Assembly (NCBI GenBank): GCA_046094825.1
Contig: JBJTIF010000129.1
Location: 1 to 9,857 of the forward strand
DNA: 9,857 nt
Direction: 5' to 3'
DNA from: JBJTIF01 sp046094825
GTDB lineage: Bacteria; Actinomycetota; UBA4738; HRBIN12
The notes under the pieces are model-generated. The model was not told where the DNA came from. It did no database searches and saw only the letters and a program-made list of their open reading frames with translations. Shown piece after piece: positions 1 to 7,462 of the stretch; position 1 is the first letter of the stretch, and each line of letters opens with the position of its first letter. Position numbers and translations under genes: made by a program.

Positions 1-3000
1 GCGATCACGAACCCCGTGACGGCGGATTCGCTCGGCGCGTGGTCCTTCTCGAACCTCCTGCCGGGCGCCTACTTCGCGCTCCAGGTGCCGCCGACGACCG
101 CCTCCGGCAGCAGCGTCGACTACCGGGCGACGGGCCCCCTCACGCAGTCGGCCCTGAACACCGTGGTCGCCGCGTGCAACACCGCGACGTCGAGCTCGGA
201 CGCCGCCTACGTGCAGTGCACGCCGATCGCACAGCCGGGTGGCACCCCGAAGCAGACCTACCTCCGCATCGTCTTCTCGGGTGCCGCGGCGGTCTCGCTG
301 CCGAACCTGCCGTTCCTCTCGCAGTCCGGAGACCTCACGATCGCGATCACCGACGGCGTGGCGTCCGTCGTCGCGGGGACCGACACGACGTACACCGTGA
401 CGGTCTCGAACGTCGGCGGCGGGACGGCGCCCGCGACGACGAGCACGACGACCGTCACGATGCCGACCGGGGTGACGTACAACCGCACGAGCGGCAACGC
501 GTTCACATGCACCTGGGCGACCCCGACGCTCACCTGCGTGAACCAGAACTCGATCCCCGTCGGGACGGACGCGAGCTTCGACGTCGAGGTCCACGTCGCG
601 ACCGACTTCTCCGGGGCGAGCCTCGTGATGAACGCCCAGACCGGCGCGCCCGCGTACGACTTCAACACGACGAACGACTGCACGGCGTCGAACGGCTCCT
701 GCTACAACACGGTCCAGACCGGCGTCGACGGCTCGGGGCTCCCCGTGTACTCGAACGTCCCGATCTACCCGGACACGGACACGGTGACGCGGACGGCGCC
801 GCTCACGATCACCTCGAGCGCCGCCGGCGTGTGGGCCGCGAACCCGACCGGTTTCGCGGCGGGCGAGGTCGTCGCGGGTACGAGCCTCCAGACGACGATC
901 ACGATCACGAACGCCGGCCCCTCGGCCGCGGCGACGACGCTCACGACGGACTTCCTGGAGTCGGACACGGACTGGACGGGCGGGACGTACTGCGTCGAGA
1001 CCTCGCCGGCGACGTGCCTCACGGCCGGCGGCACCTGGTCGCCGATCCCGGCTCCGAGCGGCAGGGCGACGACGGTCGAGATCTACTCGGGGACGATCGC
1101 GGGGCAGGTCCCCGTGGGGCAGGTCCCGTCGGGCGGGACGAACTGGCGCAACGGTGTCTCGCAGCTCGTCTACCTTCGGGCGGACGTGAAGTCCTCGGCC
1201 CCGCAGGGCGGCACGATCGCGGGATCGCAGACGCTCGCGACGAGCACGACGGGCGCCACGATCACCGGGAGCCCCTCGGCCGCGTCGCTCTCCGTGATCC
1301 GCCGCTCGGACATCCAACTCGCCCTGTCCTCGAGTCCCGCCACCGTCCTCGCGGGGAACTCCATCACGTACTCGGTCACCGTCACGAACGCGGGTCCGTC
1401 GGACGCGGAGGGCGTGGCGGTCGCGAGCGCCCTGGGCTCACCGCTCACCGGCGGCAGGTACTGCTCCGGCGCGGCATGCACGTTCTCGGGCTCCTCGCCG
1501 ACGTGGTCCTCGCCGCTGTCGATCGGCCCCCTCGCCGCGGCCGCGAGCTCGAGCTTCAAGGTGTCGGCGCCGGTCCCGTCGAGCGCGCTGAAGGCGTCGA
1601 CGATCACGACGGCCTTCACGGCGTCGGCGTCGACGGTCGACTGGAGCGCGGACACGACGCCCGCCGACGGCGTGTCCGACAACGCGACGGCGTCGACCGA
1701 TACGGCGGTGGACACGAGGGCTGACCTGAGCGTCGCCGTGACCGCGCCGAGCCCGGCGATCGCGGGCACGACGGTGACGTACACGGTGACGATCTCGAAC
1801 GCCGGGCCGTCGGACGCCCTCGGTGTCGAACTCGCGAGCCTCGACCTCGACGCCCGGCTCACCTCGCCCACCGCCTGCATCGGCTCCGGGTGCGACGCGA
1901 CTGCCGGATCGTCCCTCGCCGACGTGCTCGCCGGCCTGACCGGTGCGCCGCTCCCCGCGCAGATCACGACGACGGACGCGACCCTCAAGCCGACGGGGCA
2001 GACGCCGAGCACGTGGGTGCTGCGGGTGGCGGGGACCCTCGCCTCGAGCATCCTGAAGAACGCGACGGTCCCCGTCGCGGCGAGCGCGACGACGACGACG
2101 CAGGACGACACCGCATCGAACGATTCGGCGAGCGCCTCGGCGACCGTCGACACCCGGTCCGATCTCAGCGTCGCGGTGACGACGAGGGCGGGCCTGGCTG
2201 GTGACCCCGTCGGCCGGGCGTTCGGCGCCGGCGAGGACGGCGGGTCCCCCGCGTCCTTCGTCGTCGCCGGGCAGTGGGCGACGTACGACGTGACCGTGAC
2301 GAACGCCGGCCCCTCGGACGATGTCGGCTTCACCCTCCGTCGTCCGAAGACCTCGTTCGACGCCCAGGACTACGTGACGATGGAGTTCTGCGTGCTCGCC
2401 GCCGATGACTCGTGCGCCGGCGGCTACACGAGCGTCGCGTCTTCGACCCTCGCGGGTTCGGCGAACTACGACGTGACGGGGATCGCCCTCCCCGCAGGGA
2501 CGGCGAAGACGATCCGCGTCCGCTTCGACGTGCGCTCGGCCGCCGGGATCAACGGCCCCGGACGCGGAACCCCCGCCTCGACGCTCGCGAACACCCTCTG
2601 GGCCCTCACCGGGTCCACCGCCGACGCGGTGTCCGCGAACGACGCGGCGACCGTGACATCGCGGATCAAGCGCTTCACCGACCTCACGACGACGGTCACC
2701 TCGGCCGCCTCCGTGAACGCGGGCTCGACGATCCGCTACACGGTCGTCGTCTCGAACGCCGGCCCGTCGGACGACACGGACGGCCTCGCCCGGGTGACCC
2801 CGCCGAACGCGTCGTGGATCGGCACCGCGAAGAGCTGCGTCGTGAGCGTCGGTGGCTCGACCTGCACGCCGAACGCGACGGTCTCCGGCGCGACGAACGT
2901 CTCGATCGGTTCGATCGCGGACGGCACCTCGCGCACGGTGCTCGTGGACGTGCCCGTGCTCTCGGCGACGACCGATGGGACGACGCTGCCGCTCTCGGCG

Positions 3001-5382
3001 ACCGCGTTCACCGCGACGCCGATCGACACCGTGCATCCCGACAACCGCGACCCGAACCAGGACGCGGGGGACACCGACGATGCGAGCTCCCTCGTGACGA
3101 CGCTCTCCGACCTCGTGGTGGCCGTGAGCGCCCCGAAGACCCTCGTCGGCCTGCTGCCGTCGAGCAACGTGGACGGCGACCTCGTCGCCGGGACGACGAT
3201 GGAGTACCGCGTCGTCGTCACGAACGACGGGCCGTCGGACACCACGGCGGCGAGCGTCACCACGTCGCTCGCCGACGCCGCGAACTACCGGCAGCTGAAG
3301 GTGTGCGTCATCGCAGTCGGGCAGGCGTGCACGTCGGCCGGCGCCTTCGCCGACTTCACCTCGGGCTCGACGGTCGCGGTGGGTGCGATCGCCGACGGCG
3401 CGTCCGCGACGGTCGTCGTCCGGGCCGACCTCGGCTCGTGGACGGCCGCCACGACCCCGATCTCCGGGACCTCGACGATCGCGTCCTCGGCGTCCGACGC
3501 GGACGATGCCGACGGTCCGGGCGCGACCGACGTCGTCGACCCGATCGATCCGACGAACCCCACGGTCACGGGTGGCGCGAACGTGAAGACCTCGGCGGAC
3601 GTGCGCGTGGCGATGTCGAGCGTCCCGGTGAGCGACGCCTCGACGGTGATCCGGATCGGCGAGACGATGACCTACACGATCACCGTCACGAACGACGGGC
3701 CGTCGTACGCACGCTCCGTGGTGCTGAAGGACCTCTTCGACACCCGCCTCGGCAGCCTCCAGGTCACGGGCGGCAACGGCTGCTCCTTCGCGGGGCAGCT
3801 CCTCACCTGCGCCCTCGGCGACCTGACGGATGTCGCGAGCAGGTCGGCCGATCCGGCGTTCCTGCCGATCGGCGAGCCGCCGAGCAGCTACACGATCACG
3901 GTCTCCGGCGTCGTCGGGGCGCGCCCGGGCTTCACGGACGACGGCTGGCTGAACGACCGGCTCGACAACACCGCGCGGGTGAACGACCCGAGCGCGACGA
4001 CGACGGACCCGCAGTCGGCCAACGACAGCGCGACCACGACGTCGCTCAACCTCCAGCGCCGCTTCACGAGCTTCGGGTCGTGGACAGGCTCGACCGCCGC
4101 CGACTACAGCGACTGGTTCGACTTCAAGGTGCAGCTCTTCGGCGACCGACCGGACGTGAACGGCAACCACCTCGTGGATGACGGCGTGGCGGCGATCCAG
4201 GGCGCCTCGGTGTCCTTCGCGCTCGACTGCCCGCTCGCGACCGCGCCGCTCCCGGTCGTCACCGACCTCGACGGCACGGACGCGAACGGCTGGGCCGAGG
4301 CGCGGATGCGTCTCATGGACGTCCCGAACGACCCGAACTGCACGGTGCGCTACTGGTGGGAGGGCGACGAGACGTTCTTCCAGACGTACTACCCGAGCAC
4401 GATCGTCCCGAGCGCCCCGGTCTACGGCGGCTCGGGGTCCCTCTCGCGGCCCGGGGTGAGCGTCATGAAGGAGACCGGGGCCTCGATCTCGAACGGCGAG
4501 CCGTTCTGGGAGATCCCGCTCTCGACGAGCATGAAGACCGTCCAGGCGACGACCCAGCGGGTCACGCTCCAGGCCGTCGTGACCGAGAACCCCGACGGAA
4601 CGCTCGGGGACATCACGAAGTCGCAGGTCGTCTTCGAGCTCTACAAGGGCTCGAACCTGAGCCTCGCGACGCCGGACTTCTACTGCAACCCCGCGAGCTT
4701 CACGCCGACCACCTACGTCGCCGGCGCGACGCCGCCGTGGAAGGCGCCTGCGGCCGACGGCCGGGTGTCCTGCCAGGTCGATCTCACCGAGGACACGTGG
4801 ACCGTCATCGTGAAGTTCCTCGGGACGAACGGCTACTACACCGGACCGGCCTCCGAGCCGTACGTCGTCACGGTCTTCGTCCCGACGCTCGACTACTACA
4901 CCGCCGGCGGCGGCTGGTACTCGATCCCGACGTCGTCGTGGCGGGGCGTCGTGCCGCTCGGCCCGACGCAGAACCGGGCGTTCTTCGGGTTCAGCGTGAA
5001 GTTCGCGAACCTGCAGCGGACGACGCCGTCCGGCCGCGTGCTCTTCCAGTTCCGCGGGGCGGATGGCTTCGCGTACCAGATGAAGATGACCTCGTGGGTC
5101 GGTGGTGCGCTCACGTTCACGCGGGTGAACGCGTCGCAGTTCAAGGCGACCTTCGGCGGCAAGTGCATCCTGAACAAGATCGATCCGCGGAGCGGGACGG
5201 TCGTGTTCACGTACTCGAACGGCACGTGCCGGTTCGACGTGACGGACAACGCCACGACCGCCGACACGATGGCGGTCACGATGCTCACGACGACGAACAG
5301 CGTGGTGTTCGCCTCCGGCACCCTCCAGTCGCAGATCCCGATCACCGGTGGCGGGATCCGCGTGAAGATGCCGCTGAAGTAG
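1..5382 (+). CDS. Large secreted surface protein with DUF11 repeats (5'-truncated by window edge)
   Basis: The frame is open from base 1 to a TAG at 5380-5382, giving 1793 visible residues. The GTG at 16 is probably internal, so the N-terminus and any signal peptide lie upstream. Visible order: residues 1-30 resemble the end of a SdrD/Cna-B-like domain (GAWSFSNLLPGAY). Residues ~111-1350 hold eight DUF11-type Ig-like repeats, each with a TYTVTVTN-like strand running into an N(A/D)GPSD-type turn. Residues ~1351-1635 are two Ig-like segments with strands such as QGASVSFALDC and QVVFELYKG. Residues ~1636-1793 start with GGGWYS and contain a FFGFSVKF strand; this resembles the post-COAP-1 domain, recalled from the family and not searched. 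The protein is rich in Thr, Ser, Ala and Asp, poor in Lys, and has paired cysteines, as expected for an exported stalk or adhesin. No LPXTG motif or C-terminal membrane helix is visible; it ends IRVKMPLK. Export and surface role are inferred; ligand unknown. Confidence 0.88.
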   Translation, partial: AITNPVTADSLGAWSFSNLLPGAYFALQVPPTTASGSSVDYRATGPLTQSALNTVVAACNTATSSSDAAYVQCTPIAQPGGTPKQTYLRIVFSGAAAVSLPNLPFLSQSGDLTIAITDGVASVVAGTDTTYTVTVSNVGGGTAPATTSTTTVTMPTGVTYNRTSGNAFTCTWATPTLTCVNQNSIPVGTDASFDVEVHVATDFSGASLVMNAQTGAPAYDFNTTNDCTASNGSCYNTVQTGVDGSGLPVYSNVPIYPDTDTVTRTAPLTITSSAAGVWAANPTGFAAGEVVAGTSLQTTITITNAGPSAAATTLTTDFLESDTDWTGGTYCVETSPATCLTAGGTWSPIPAPSGRATTVEIYSGTIAGQVPVGQVPSGGTNWRNGVSQLVYLRADVKSSAPQGGTIAGSQTLATSTTGATITGSPSAASLSVIRRSDIQLALSSSPATVLAGNSITYSVTVTNAGPSDAEGVAVASALGSPLTGGRYCSGAACTFSGSSPTWSSPLSIGPLAAAASSSFKVSAPVPSSALKASTITTAFTASASTVDWSADTTPADGVSDNATASTDTAVDTRADLSVAVTAPSPAIAGTTVTYTVTISNAGPSDALGVELASLDLDARLTSPTACIGSGCDATAGSSLADVLAGLTGAPLPAQITTTDATLKPTGQTPSTWVLRVAGTLASSILKNATVPVAASATTTTQDDTASNDSASASATVDTRSDLSVAVTTRAGLAGDPVGRAFGAGEDGGSPASFVVAGQWATYDVTVTNAGPSDDVGFTLRRPKTSFDAQDYVTMEFCVLAADDSCAGGYTSVASSTLAGSANYDVTGIALPAGTAKTIRVRFDVRSAAGINGPGRGTPASTLANTLWALTGSTADAVSANDAATVTSRIKRFTDLTTTVTSAASVNAGSTIRYTVVVSNAGPSDDTDGLARVTPPNASWIGTAKSCVVSVGGSTCTPNATVSGATNVSIGSIADGTSRTVLVDVPVLSATTDGTTLPLSATAFTATPIDTVHPDNRDPNQDAGDTDDASSLVTTLSDLVVAVSAPKTLVGLLPSSNVDGDLVAGTTMEYRVVVTNDGPSDTTAASVTTSLADAANYRQLKVCVIAVGQACTSAGAFADFTSGSTVAVGAIADGASATVVVRADLGSWTAATTPISGTSTIASSASDADDADGPGATDVVDPIDPTNPTVTGGANVKTSADVRVAMSSVPVSDASTVIRIGETMTYTITVTNDGPSYARSVVLKDLFDTRLGSLQVTGGNGCSFAGQLLTCALGDLTDVASRSADPAFLPIGEPPSSYTITVSGVVGARPGFTDDGWLNDRLDNTARVNDPSATTTDPQSANDSATTTSLNLQRRFTSFGSWTGSTAADYSDWFDFKVQLFGDRPDVNGNHLVDDGVAAIQGASVSFALDCPLATAPLPVVTDLDGTDANGWAEARMRLMDVPNDPNCTVRYWWEGDETFFQTYYPSTIVPSAPVYGGSGSLSRPGVSVMKETGASISNGEPFWEIPLSTSMKTVQATTQRVTLQAVVTENPDGTLGDITKSQVVFELYKGSNLSLATPDFYCNPASFTPTTYVAGATPPWKAPAADGRVSCQVDLTEDTWTVIVKFLGTNGYYTGPASEPYVVTVFVPTLDYYTAGGGWYSIPTSSWRGVVPLGPTQNRAFFGFSVKFANLQRTTPSGRVLFQFRGADGFAYQMKMTSWVGGALTFTRVNASQFKATFGGKCILNKIDPRSGTVVFTYSNGTCRFDVTDNATTADTMAVTMLTTTNSVVFASGTLQSQIPITGGGIRVKMPLK
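331..4050 (+). repeat. Array of eight DUF11-type repeats inside the surface-protein gene
   Basis: The repeat hallmark, Asn followed by Ala/Asp-Gly-Pro-Ser, starts at nucleotides 910, 1387, 1798, 2302, 2755, 3223 and 3691. A diverged first copy (NVGGG) is at 409. Spacing is 411 to 504 nucleotides (137-168 residues). Each unit begins with a D-[LIV]-x-[LIV]-x-[LIV] strand, then V.AG..[IVM].Y.V.V.NAGPSD, and ends in an Asn-Asp-x-Ala-type linker. The copies are clearly diverged at both nucleotide and protein level, so this is an old protein-domain array and not a recent tandem duplication. Known DUF11 units form Ig-like beta sandwiches in bacterial surface proteins. Confidence 0.85.
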
Positions 5383-5396
5383 GCCGCGGGGCGGCA

Positions 5397-5415
5397 CGGG
5401 TCGACGCACGACCTG
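5397..5415 (+). terminator. Weak hairpin just after the surface-protein gene
   Basis: The stem CGGGTCG (5397-5403) pairs with CGACCTG (5409-5415) around a 5-base loop, with six Watson-Crick pairs and one G-U. It starts 14 bases after the stop codon. There is no U-tract, so a classical intrinsic terminator is doubtful. It also overlaps the region where a lysA -35 element would lie. Confidence 0.22.
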
Positions 5416-5439
5416 CCCGCGCCGCGTAGCCTCTCCCGC
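5401..5439 (+). promoter_or_regulatory. Candidate leaderless promoter of lysA
   Basis: A TAGCCT hexamer at 5427-5432 matches the TANNNT -10 pattern of high-GC bacteria and lies 7 bases before the lysA ATG at 5440. That places the expected transcription start at or next to the A of the ATG. There is no Shine-Dalgarno sequence in CTCTCCCGC immediately upstream, which agrees with leaderless initiation. A TCGACG at 5401-5406 is a poor -35 candidate with a long 20-base spacer. The assignment rests on pattern only. Confidence 0.42.
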
Positions 5440-6704
5440 ATGACCGGCGCCCCGCACCGACCCGACCTCGTCGACGGCCGTCTCGCCTGGGACGGCGTCG
5501 ACCTCGCCGAGGTCGCGGAGCGATTCGGAACCCCCACGTACGTCTACTCGCGGGCGGTCCTCGAGCGCAACGCCGACGCCTTCCTCGAGGCCTTCGGCCA
5601 CCGCCCGCACCTCGTGTGCTTCGCGGTGAAGGCCAACGGCAACCTCGCGGTCCTCGACCTGCTCGCCCGCCGCGGCCTCGGCTTCGACGTCGTCTCGGGG
5701 GGTGAGCTCGAGCGCGTCCTGGCCGCCGGGGGCGACCCGGCGAAGGTCGTCTTCGCCGGGGTCGGCAAGACCGAGGCCGAGCTCGGGCTCGCGCTCCGGA
5801 CGCGGATCCGCAGCATCAACGTCGAGTCCGCGGACGAGCTCGACCGGGTCGCGGCCGTCGCGGGTCGGCTCGGCGTCGTCGCCCCGGTCGCTGTCCGCGT
5901 GAACCCCGACGTCGACGCCCGGACGCATCCCCACATCACGACGGGCCTCCGCGAGAACAAGTTCGGCGTCGACGCGAAGACCGCGCGCGAGCTCGTCCGT
6001 CGGGCCGCGACGCACGGCAACCTCGAGCCGGTCGGCATCGCCTGCCACATCGGCTCGCAACTCCGCGACCTCGCGCCCTTCCGGGACGCGGTCCGCGAGG
6101 TGCTCCGCCTCGTCGACGAGCTCACGGGCAGCGGCATCGTCCTCGACCACCTCGACCTCGGGGGGGGGGGGGGCCGCCACCGGCCCCCCGCCCCCCCCCC
6201 CCCGCCCCGACGATCGCCGAGTACGCGGCGGTCCTCGACGCCGAGCTCGGGGATCGTCCGCAGACGGTCGTCGTCGAACCCGGCCGAGCGCTCGTCGGCC
6301 CCGCGGGGATTTTGCTCACGCGCGTCGAGGTCGAGAAGGACACCGGCGCGAAGCGGTTCCTCGTCGTGGACGCGGCGATGAACGACCTCCTGCGGCCCGC
6401 GCTCTACGACGCGCACCACGAGGTCGTCGAGGTCGCGCCCCGCGAGCCGCGCGGGACGTTCGACGTCGCCGGGCCGGTCTGCGAGAGCGCGGACACGCTC
6501 GCGCGCGAGCGGGCGCTCGGGGCCGGGATCGGCGACCTCCTCGCCATCCTCGACGTCGGCGCCTACGGGATGGTCATGGCCTCGAACTACAACGCCCGGC
6601 CGCGTGCCGCGGAGGTCGTCCTCGATGCCGGCGCGATGCACCTCGTGCGCGAGCGCGAGACGTTCGCGGCGATGGTGGCGGGGGAGCGGCTCCTCCCACG
6701 CTGA
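5440..6704 (+). CDS. lysA: Diaminopimelate decarboxylase LysA, reading frame broken by a homopolymer scar
   Basis: LysA is a PLP enzyme that decarboxylates meso-diaminopimelate to L-lysine in the cytoplasm, the last step of the pathway. The first part (5440 to ~6168) shows the PLP lysine in CFAVKAN (Lys64), SGGEL, and HIGSQL (His203), ending in the LDLGGG phosphate-binding glycines. The second part is in another frame, from ~6210 to the TGA at 6702-6704. It has TIAEYAAVLDAEL, EPGRALVGPAG, CESAD (the CESGD-type active-site loop from the partner subunit) and GAYGMVMASNYN near the end. Together about 421 residues, the normal family length. The frame changes inside 6160-6209, equal to one base missing or two extra. 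Read without correction, the 5' frame stops at 6381 (313 codons) and residues after ~243 become Pro/Arg-rich nonsense. Both halves are otherwise well conserved, so I treat it as a working gene with a sequence error rather than a decayed pseudogene. ATG start at 5440, no Shine-Dalgarno. Confidence 0.93.
6160..6209. repeat. G14 / C13 homopolymer pair interrupting lysA
   Basis: Fourteen G (6160-6173) are followed by CCGCCACCGG and then a C-rich tract with C6 (6184-6189) and C13 (6191-6203), ending at G6209. It sits exactly where the family motif after LDLGGG (usually LG-[IV]-x-Y and a short proline-rich linker) should be encoded, and the frame is lost here. The distance is near normal for that linker, but the expected Leu and Tyr codons are absent. 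The pattern of poly-G read rightward meeting poly-C (poly-G on the other strand) suggests corrupted base calls converging from both sides. Confidence 0.85.
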
Positions 6705-6728
6705 CGGCGCAGGTACGAGCCCGACGTC

Positions 6729-7283
6729 CTAGTAGCGGAGCTCCCAGTCCGGGCCGCGGTCCTTGCGAACGGGAAGCCGCGCCGAGATCGCGTCCGCCGT
6801 CGCGGCGAGTTGCTTCCCGAGCGCCTCGAGCACCGCGGGTTCGGCCCCGTCCACCGACGTGCGGAGGACGCAGGCGACCTCCCCGACCATGTCGCGGGCC
6901 CAGGTGACGACGGAGCTGGTGCCGTCGTCGTCGGCGACGATCGCGAACGCTCCCGTCGAGCGCGCGGTCCTCGACGCATCCTCGTCCGCGATGGCGACGT
7001 CGATGCGGAGCCCGAGCCGGGCCTCCGCCTCGAGGACGATCGGCGCCGCGATCGCGAGCAGGTCGACGCGACCGACGAGACCGTCGAGCAGCCCCCTCAG
7101 GCGATCGGCGAGCGCGAGGCGACCGCCGTCGTGCCGGACGAACCCGCCGGCGACGAGCGCCTCGAGGTGCGAGGCGACGTCGTCCTCGGGGAGGTCGAGC
7201 CGAGCCGCGATCGCCCCCGGCGCATCCGCGCCGGCCGCGATCGCGGCGAGCACCCGCAGCCCCTCAGCGACCGTTCCGTCCAC
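6729..7283 (-). CDS. Compact IclR-like winged-helix transcriptional regulator
   Basis: 184 residues from a GTG at 7283 (reverse strand) to a TAG at 6731-6729. The start is chosen because GGAGGAG lies 5 bases upstream; the frame stays open further upstream but that DNA overlaps tadZ. Residues ~5-60 look like an IclR-type winged helix: EGLRVLAAIAAG, a helix-turn-helix around PGAIAARLDLPEDDVASHL, then the wing LVAGGFVRHDGGRLAL. Residues ~73-100 (LLAIAAPIVLEAEARLGLRIDVAIADED) resemble the start of the IclR effector domain, and residues ~149-170 its closing helix. IclR proteins usually have about 250 residues, so the ligand domain is shortened by about 60 and the inducer pocket may be reduced or absent. 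The gene is convergent with lysA (24-base gap) and divergent from tadZ. Autoregulation and control of the pilus genes are inferences. A generic ArsR/MarR-like winged helix is the alternative. Confidence 0.68.
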   Translation of the reverse strand: MDGTVAEGLRVLAAIAAGADAPGAIAARLDLPEDDVASHLEALVAGGFVRHDGGRLALADRLRGLLDGLVGRVDLLAIAAPIVLEAEARLGLRIDVAIADEDASRTARSTGAFAIVADDDGTSSVVTWARDMVGEVACVLRTSVDGAEPAVLEALGKQLAATADAISARLPVRKDRGPDWELRY

Positions 7284-7289
7284 CGTTGC

Positions 7290-7319
7290 TCCTCCGACGC
7301 ACTCCGACGTCCTCCGACA
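7290..7319. promoter_or_regulatory. Three TCCGAC direct repeats at 10-bp spacing upstream of the IclR-like gene
   Basis: TCCGAC occurs at 7293-7298, 7303-7308 and 7313-7318, exactly one helical turn apart. The longer 10-mer TCCTCCGACG (7290-7299) recurs as TCCTCCGACA (7310-7319) and exactly at 7459-7468, next to the predicted tadZ transcription start. The array lies between the regulator's candidate -10 box and its start codon, a position suited to autorepression. Part of the first copy is the regulator's own ribosome binding site (GGAGGA on the reverse strand), which explains some of the similarity. Confidence 0.35.
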
Positions 7320-7327
7320 GGCACGGC

Positions 7328-7333
7328 AGGGTA
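7328..7333 (-). promoter_or_regulatory. Candidate -10 box of the IclR-like gene
   Basis: On the reverse strand this reads TACCCT, fitting TANNNT. It would start transcription near 7321 and give a leader of about 38 bases containing the TCCGAC repeats and the GGAGGAG ribosome binding site. No good -35 is visible. Pattern-based only. Confidence 0.28.
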
Positions 7334-7405
7334 GCGCACGGTTGCGCGGTGGGACGACAGCCTCCGCTGAGCCCTGCCCCGCAAGCGCTCGCAGTCGCGC
7401 GCGGC

Positions 7406-7425
7406 CATCCCCCGGACGGGGGATG
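7406..7425. promoter_or_regulatory. Perfect palindrome, candidate operator upstream of tadZ
   Basis: CATCCCCC (7406-7413) and GGGGGATG (7418-7425) are perfect 8-base inverted arms around GGAC. The centre is about 43 bases before the predicted tadZ transcription start (near 7459). That is close to where an activator would touch polymerase at a promoter with a poor -35, and none is visible here. It could equally be a repressor operator. The binding protein is unknown; the adjacent IclR-like regulator is the nearest candidate. Confidence 0.42.
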
Positions 7426-7446
7426 CCCGCCGCGGGTGGTCCCGGG

Positions 7447-7452
7447 TAGCGT
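7447..7452 (+). promoter_or_regulatory. Candidate -10 box of the tadZ-tadA operon
   Basis: TAGCGT preceded by GGG fits the TANNNT pattern and resembles the TAGCCT in front of lysA. Transcription would begin near 7459, leaving a leader of about 85 bases before the GTG at 7545. The region where a -35 is expected (about 7423-7429) has no TTGACA-like sequence, so activation by a bound protein is plausible. Confidence 0.33.
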
Positions 7453-7462
7453 CCGCGGTCCT

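Noticed and set aside
39..4181. Long overlapping forward frames (39-1724, 2412-4181) within the surface-protein gene
   Set aside because: Arg/Asp/His-rich products with no recognisable fold, out of frame with the clear DUF11 repeats; they arise from codon bias.
1438..6180. A 1580-codon open frame on the reverse strand
   Set aside because: It is the stop-poor antisense shadow of the surface-protein gene and lysA in GC-rich DNA. Its product is almost all Arg, Asp, Glu, Gly and Val without domain pattern, and it runs across two genuine genes and into the homopolymer scar.
6160..6209. Phase variation of lysA by homopolymer slippage
   Set aside because: Two opposing homopolymers replacing conserved codons is not how phase-variable tracts look, and a lysine-synthesis enzyme is an unlikely target. 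A sequencing or assembly error explains it better, though reads would be needed to exclude slippage.
6312..6704. A separate small gene of 130 codons starting at TTG 6312
   Set aside because: It is the C-terminal third of LysA (CESAD, GAY...SNYN motifs) and the homology continues upstream of 6312 in the same frame to about 6210.
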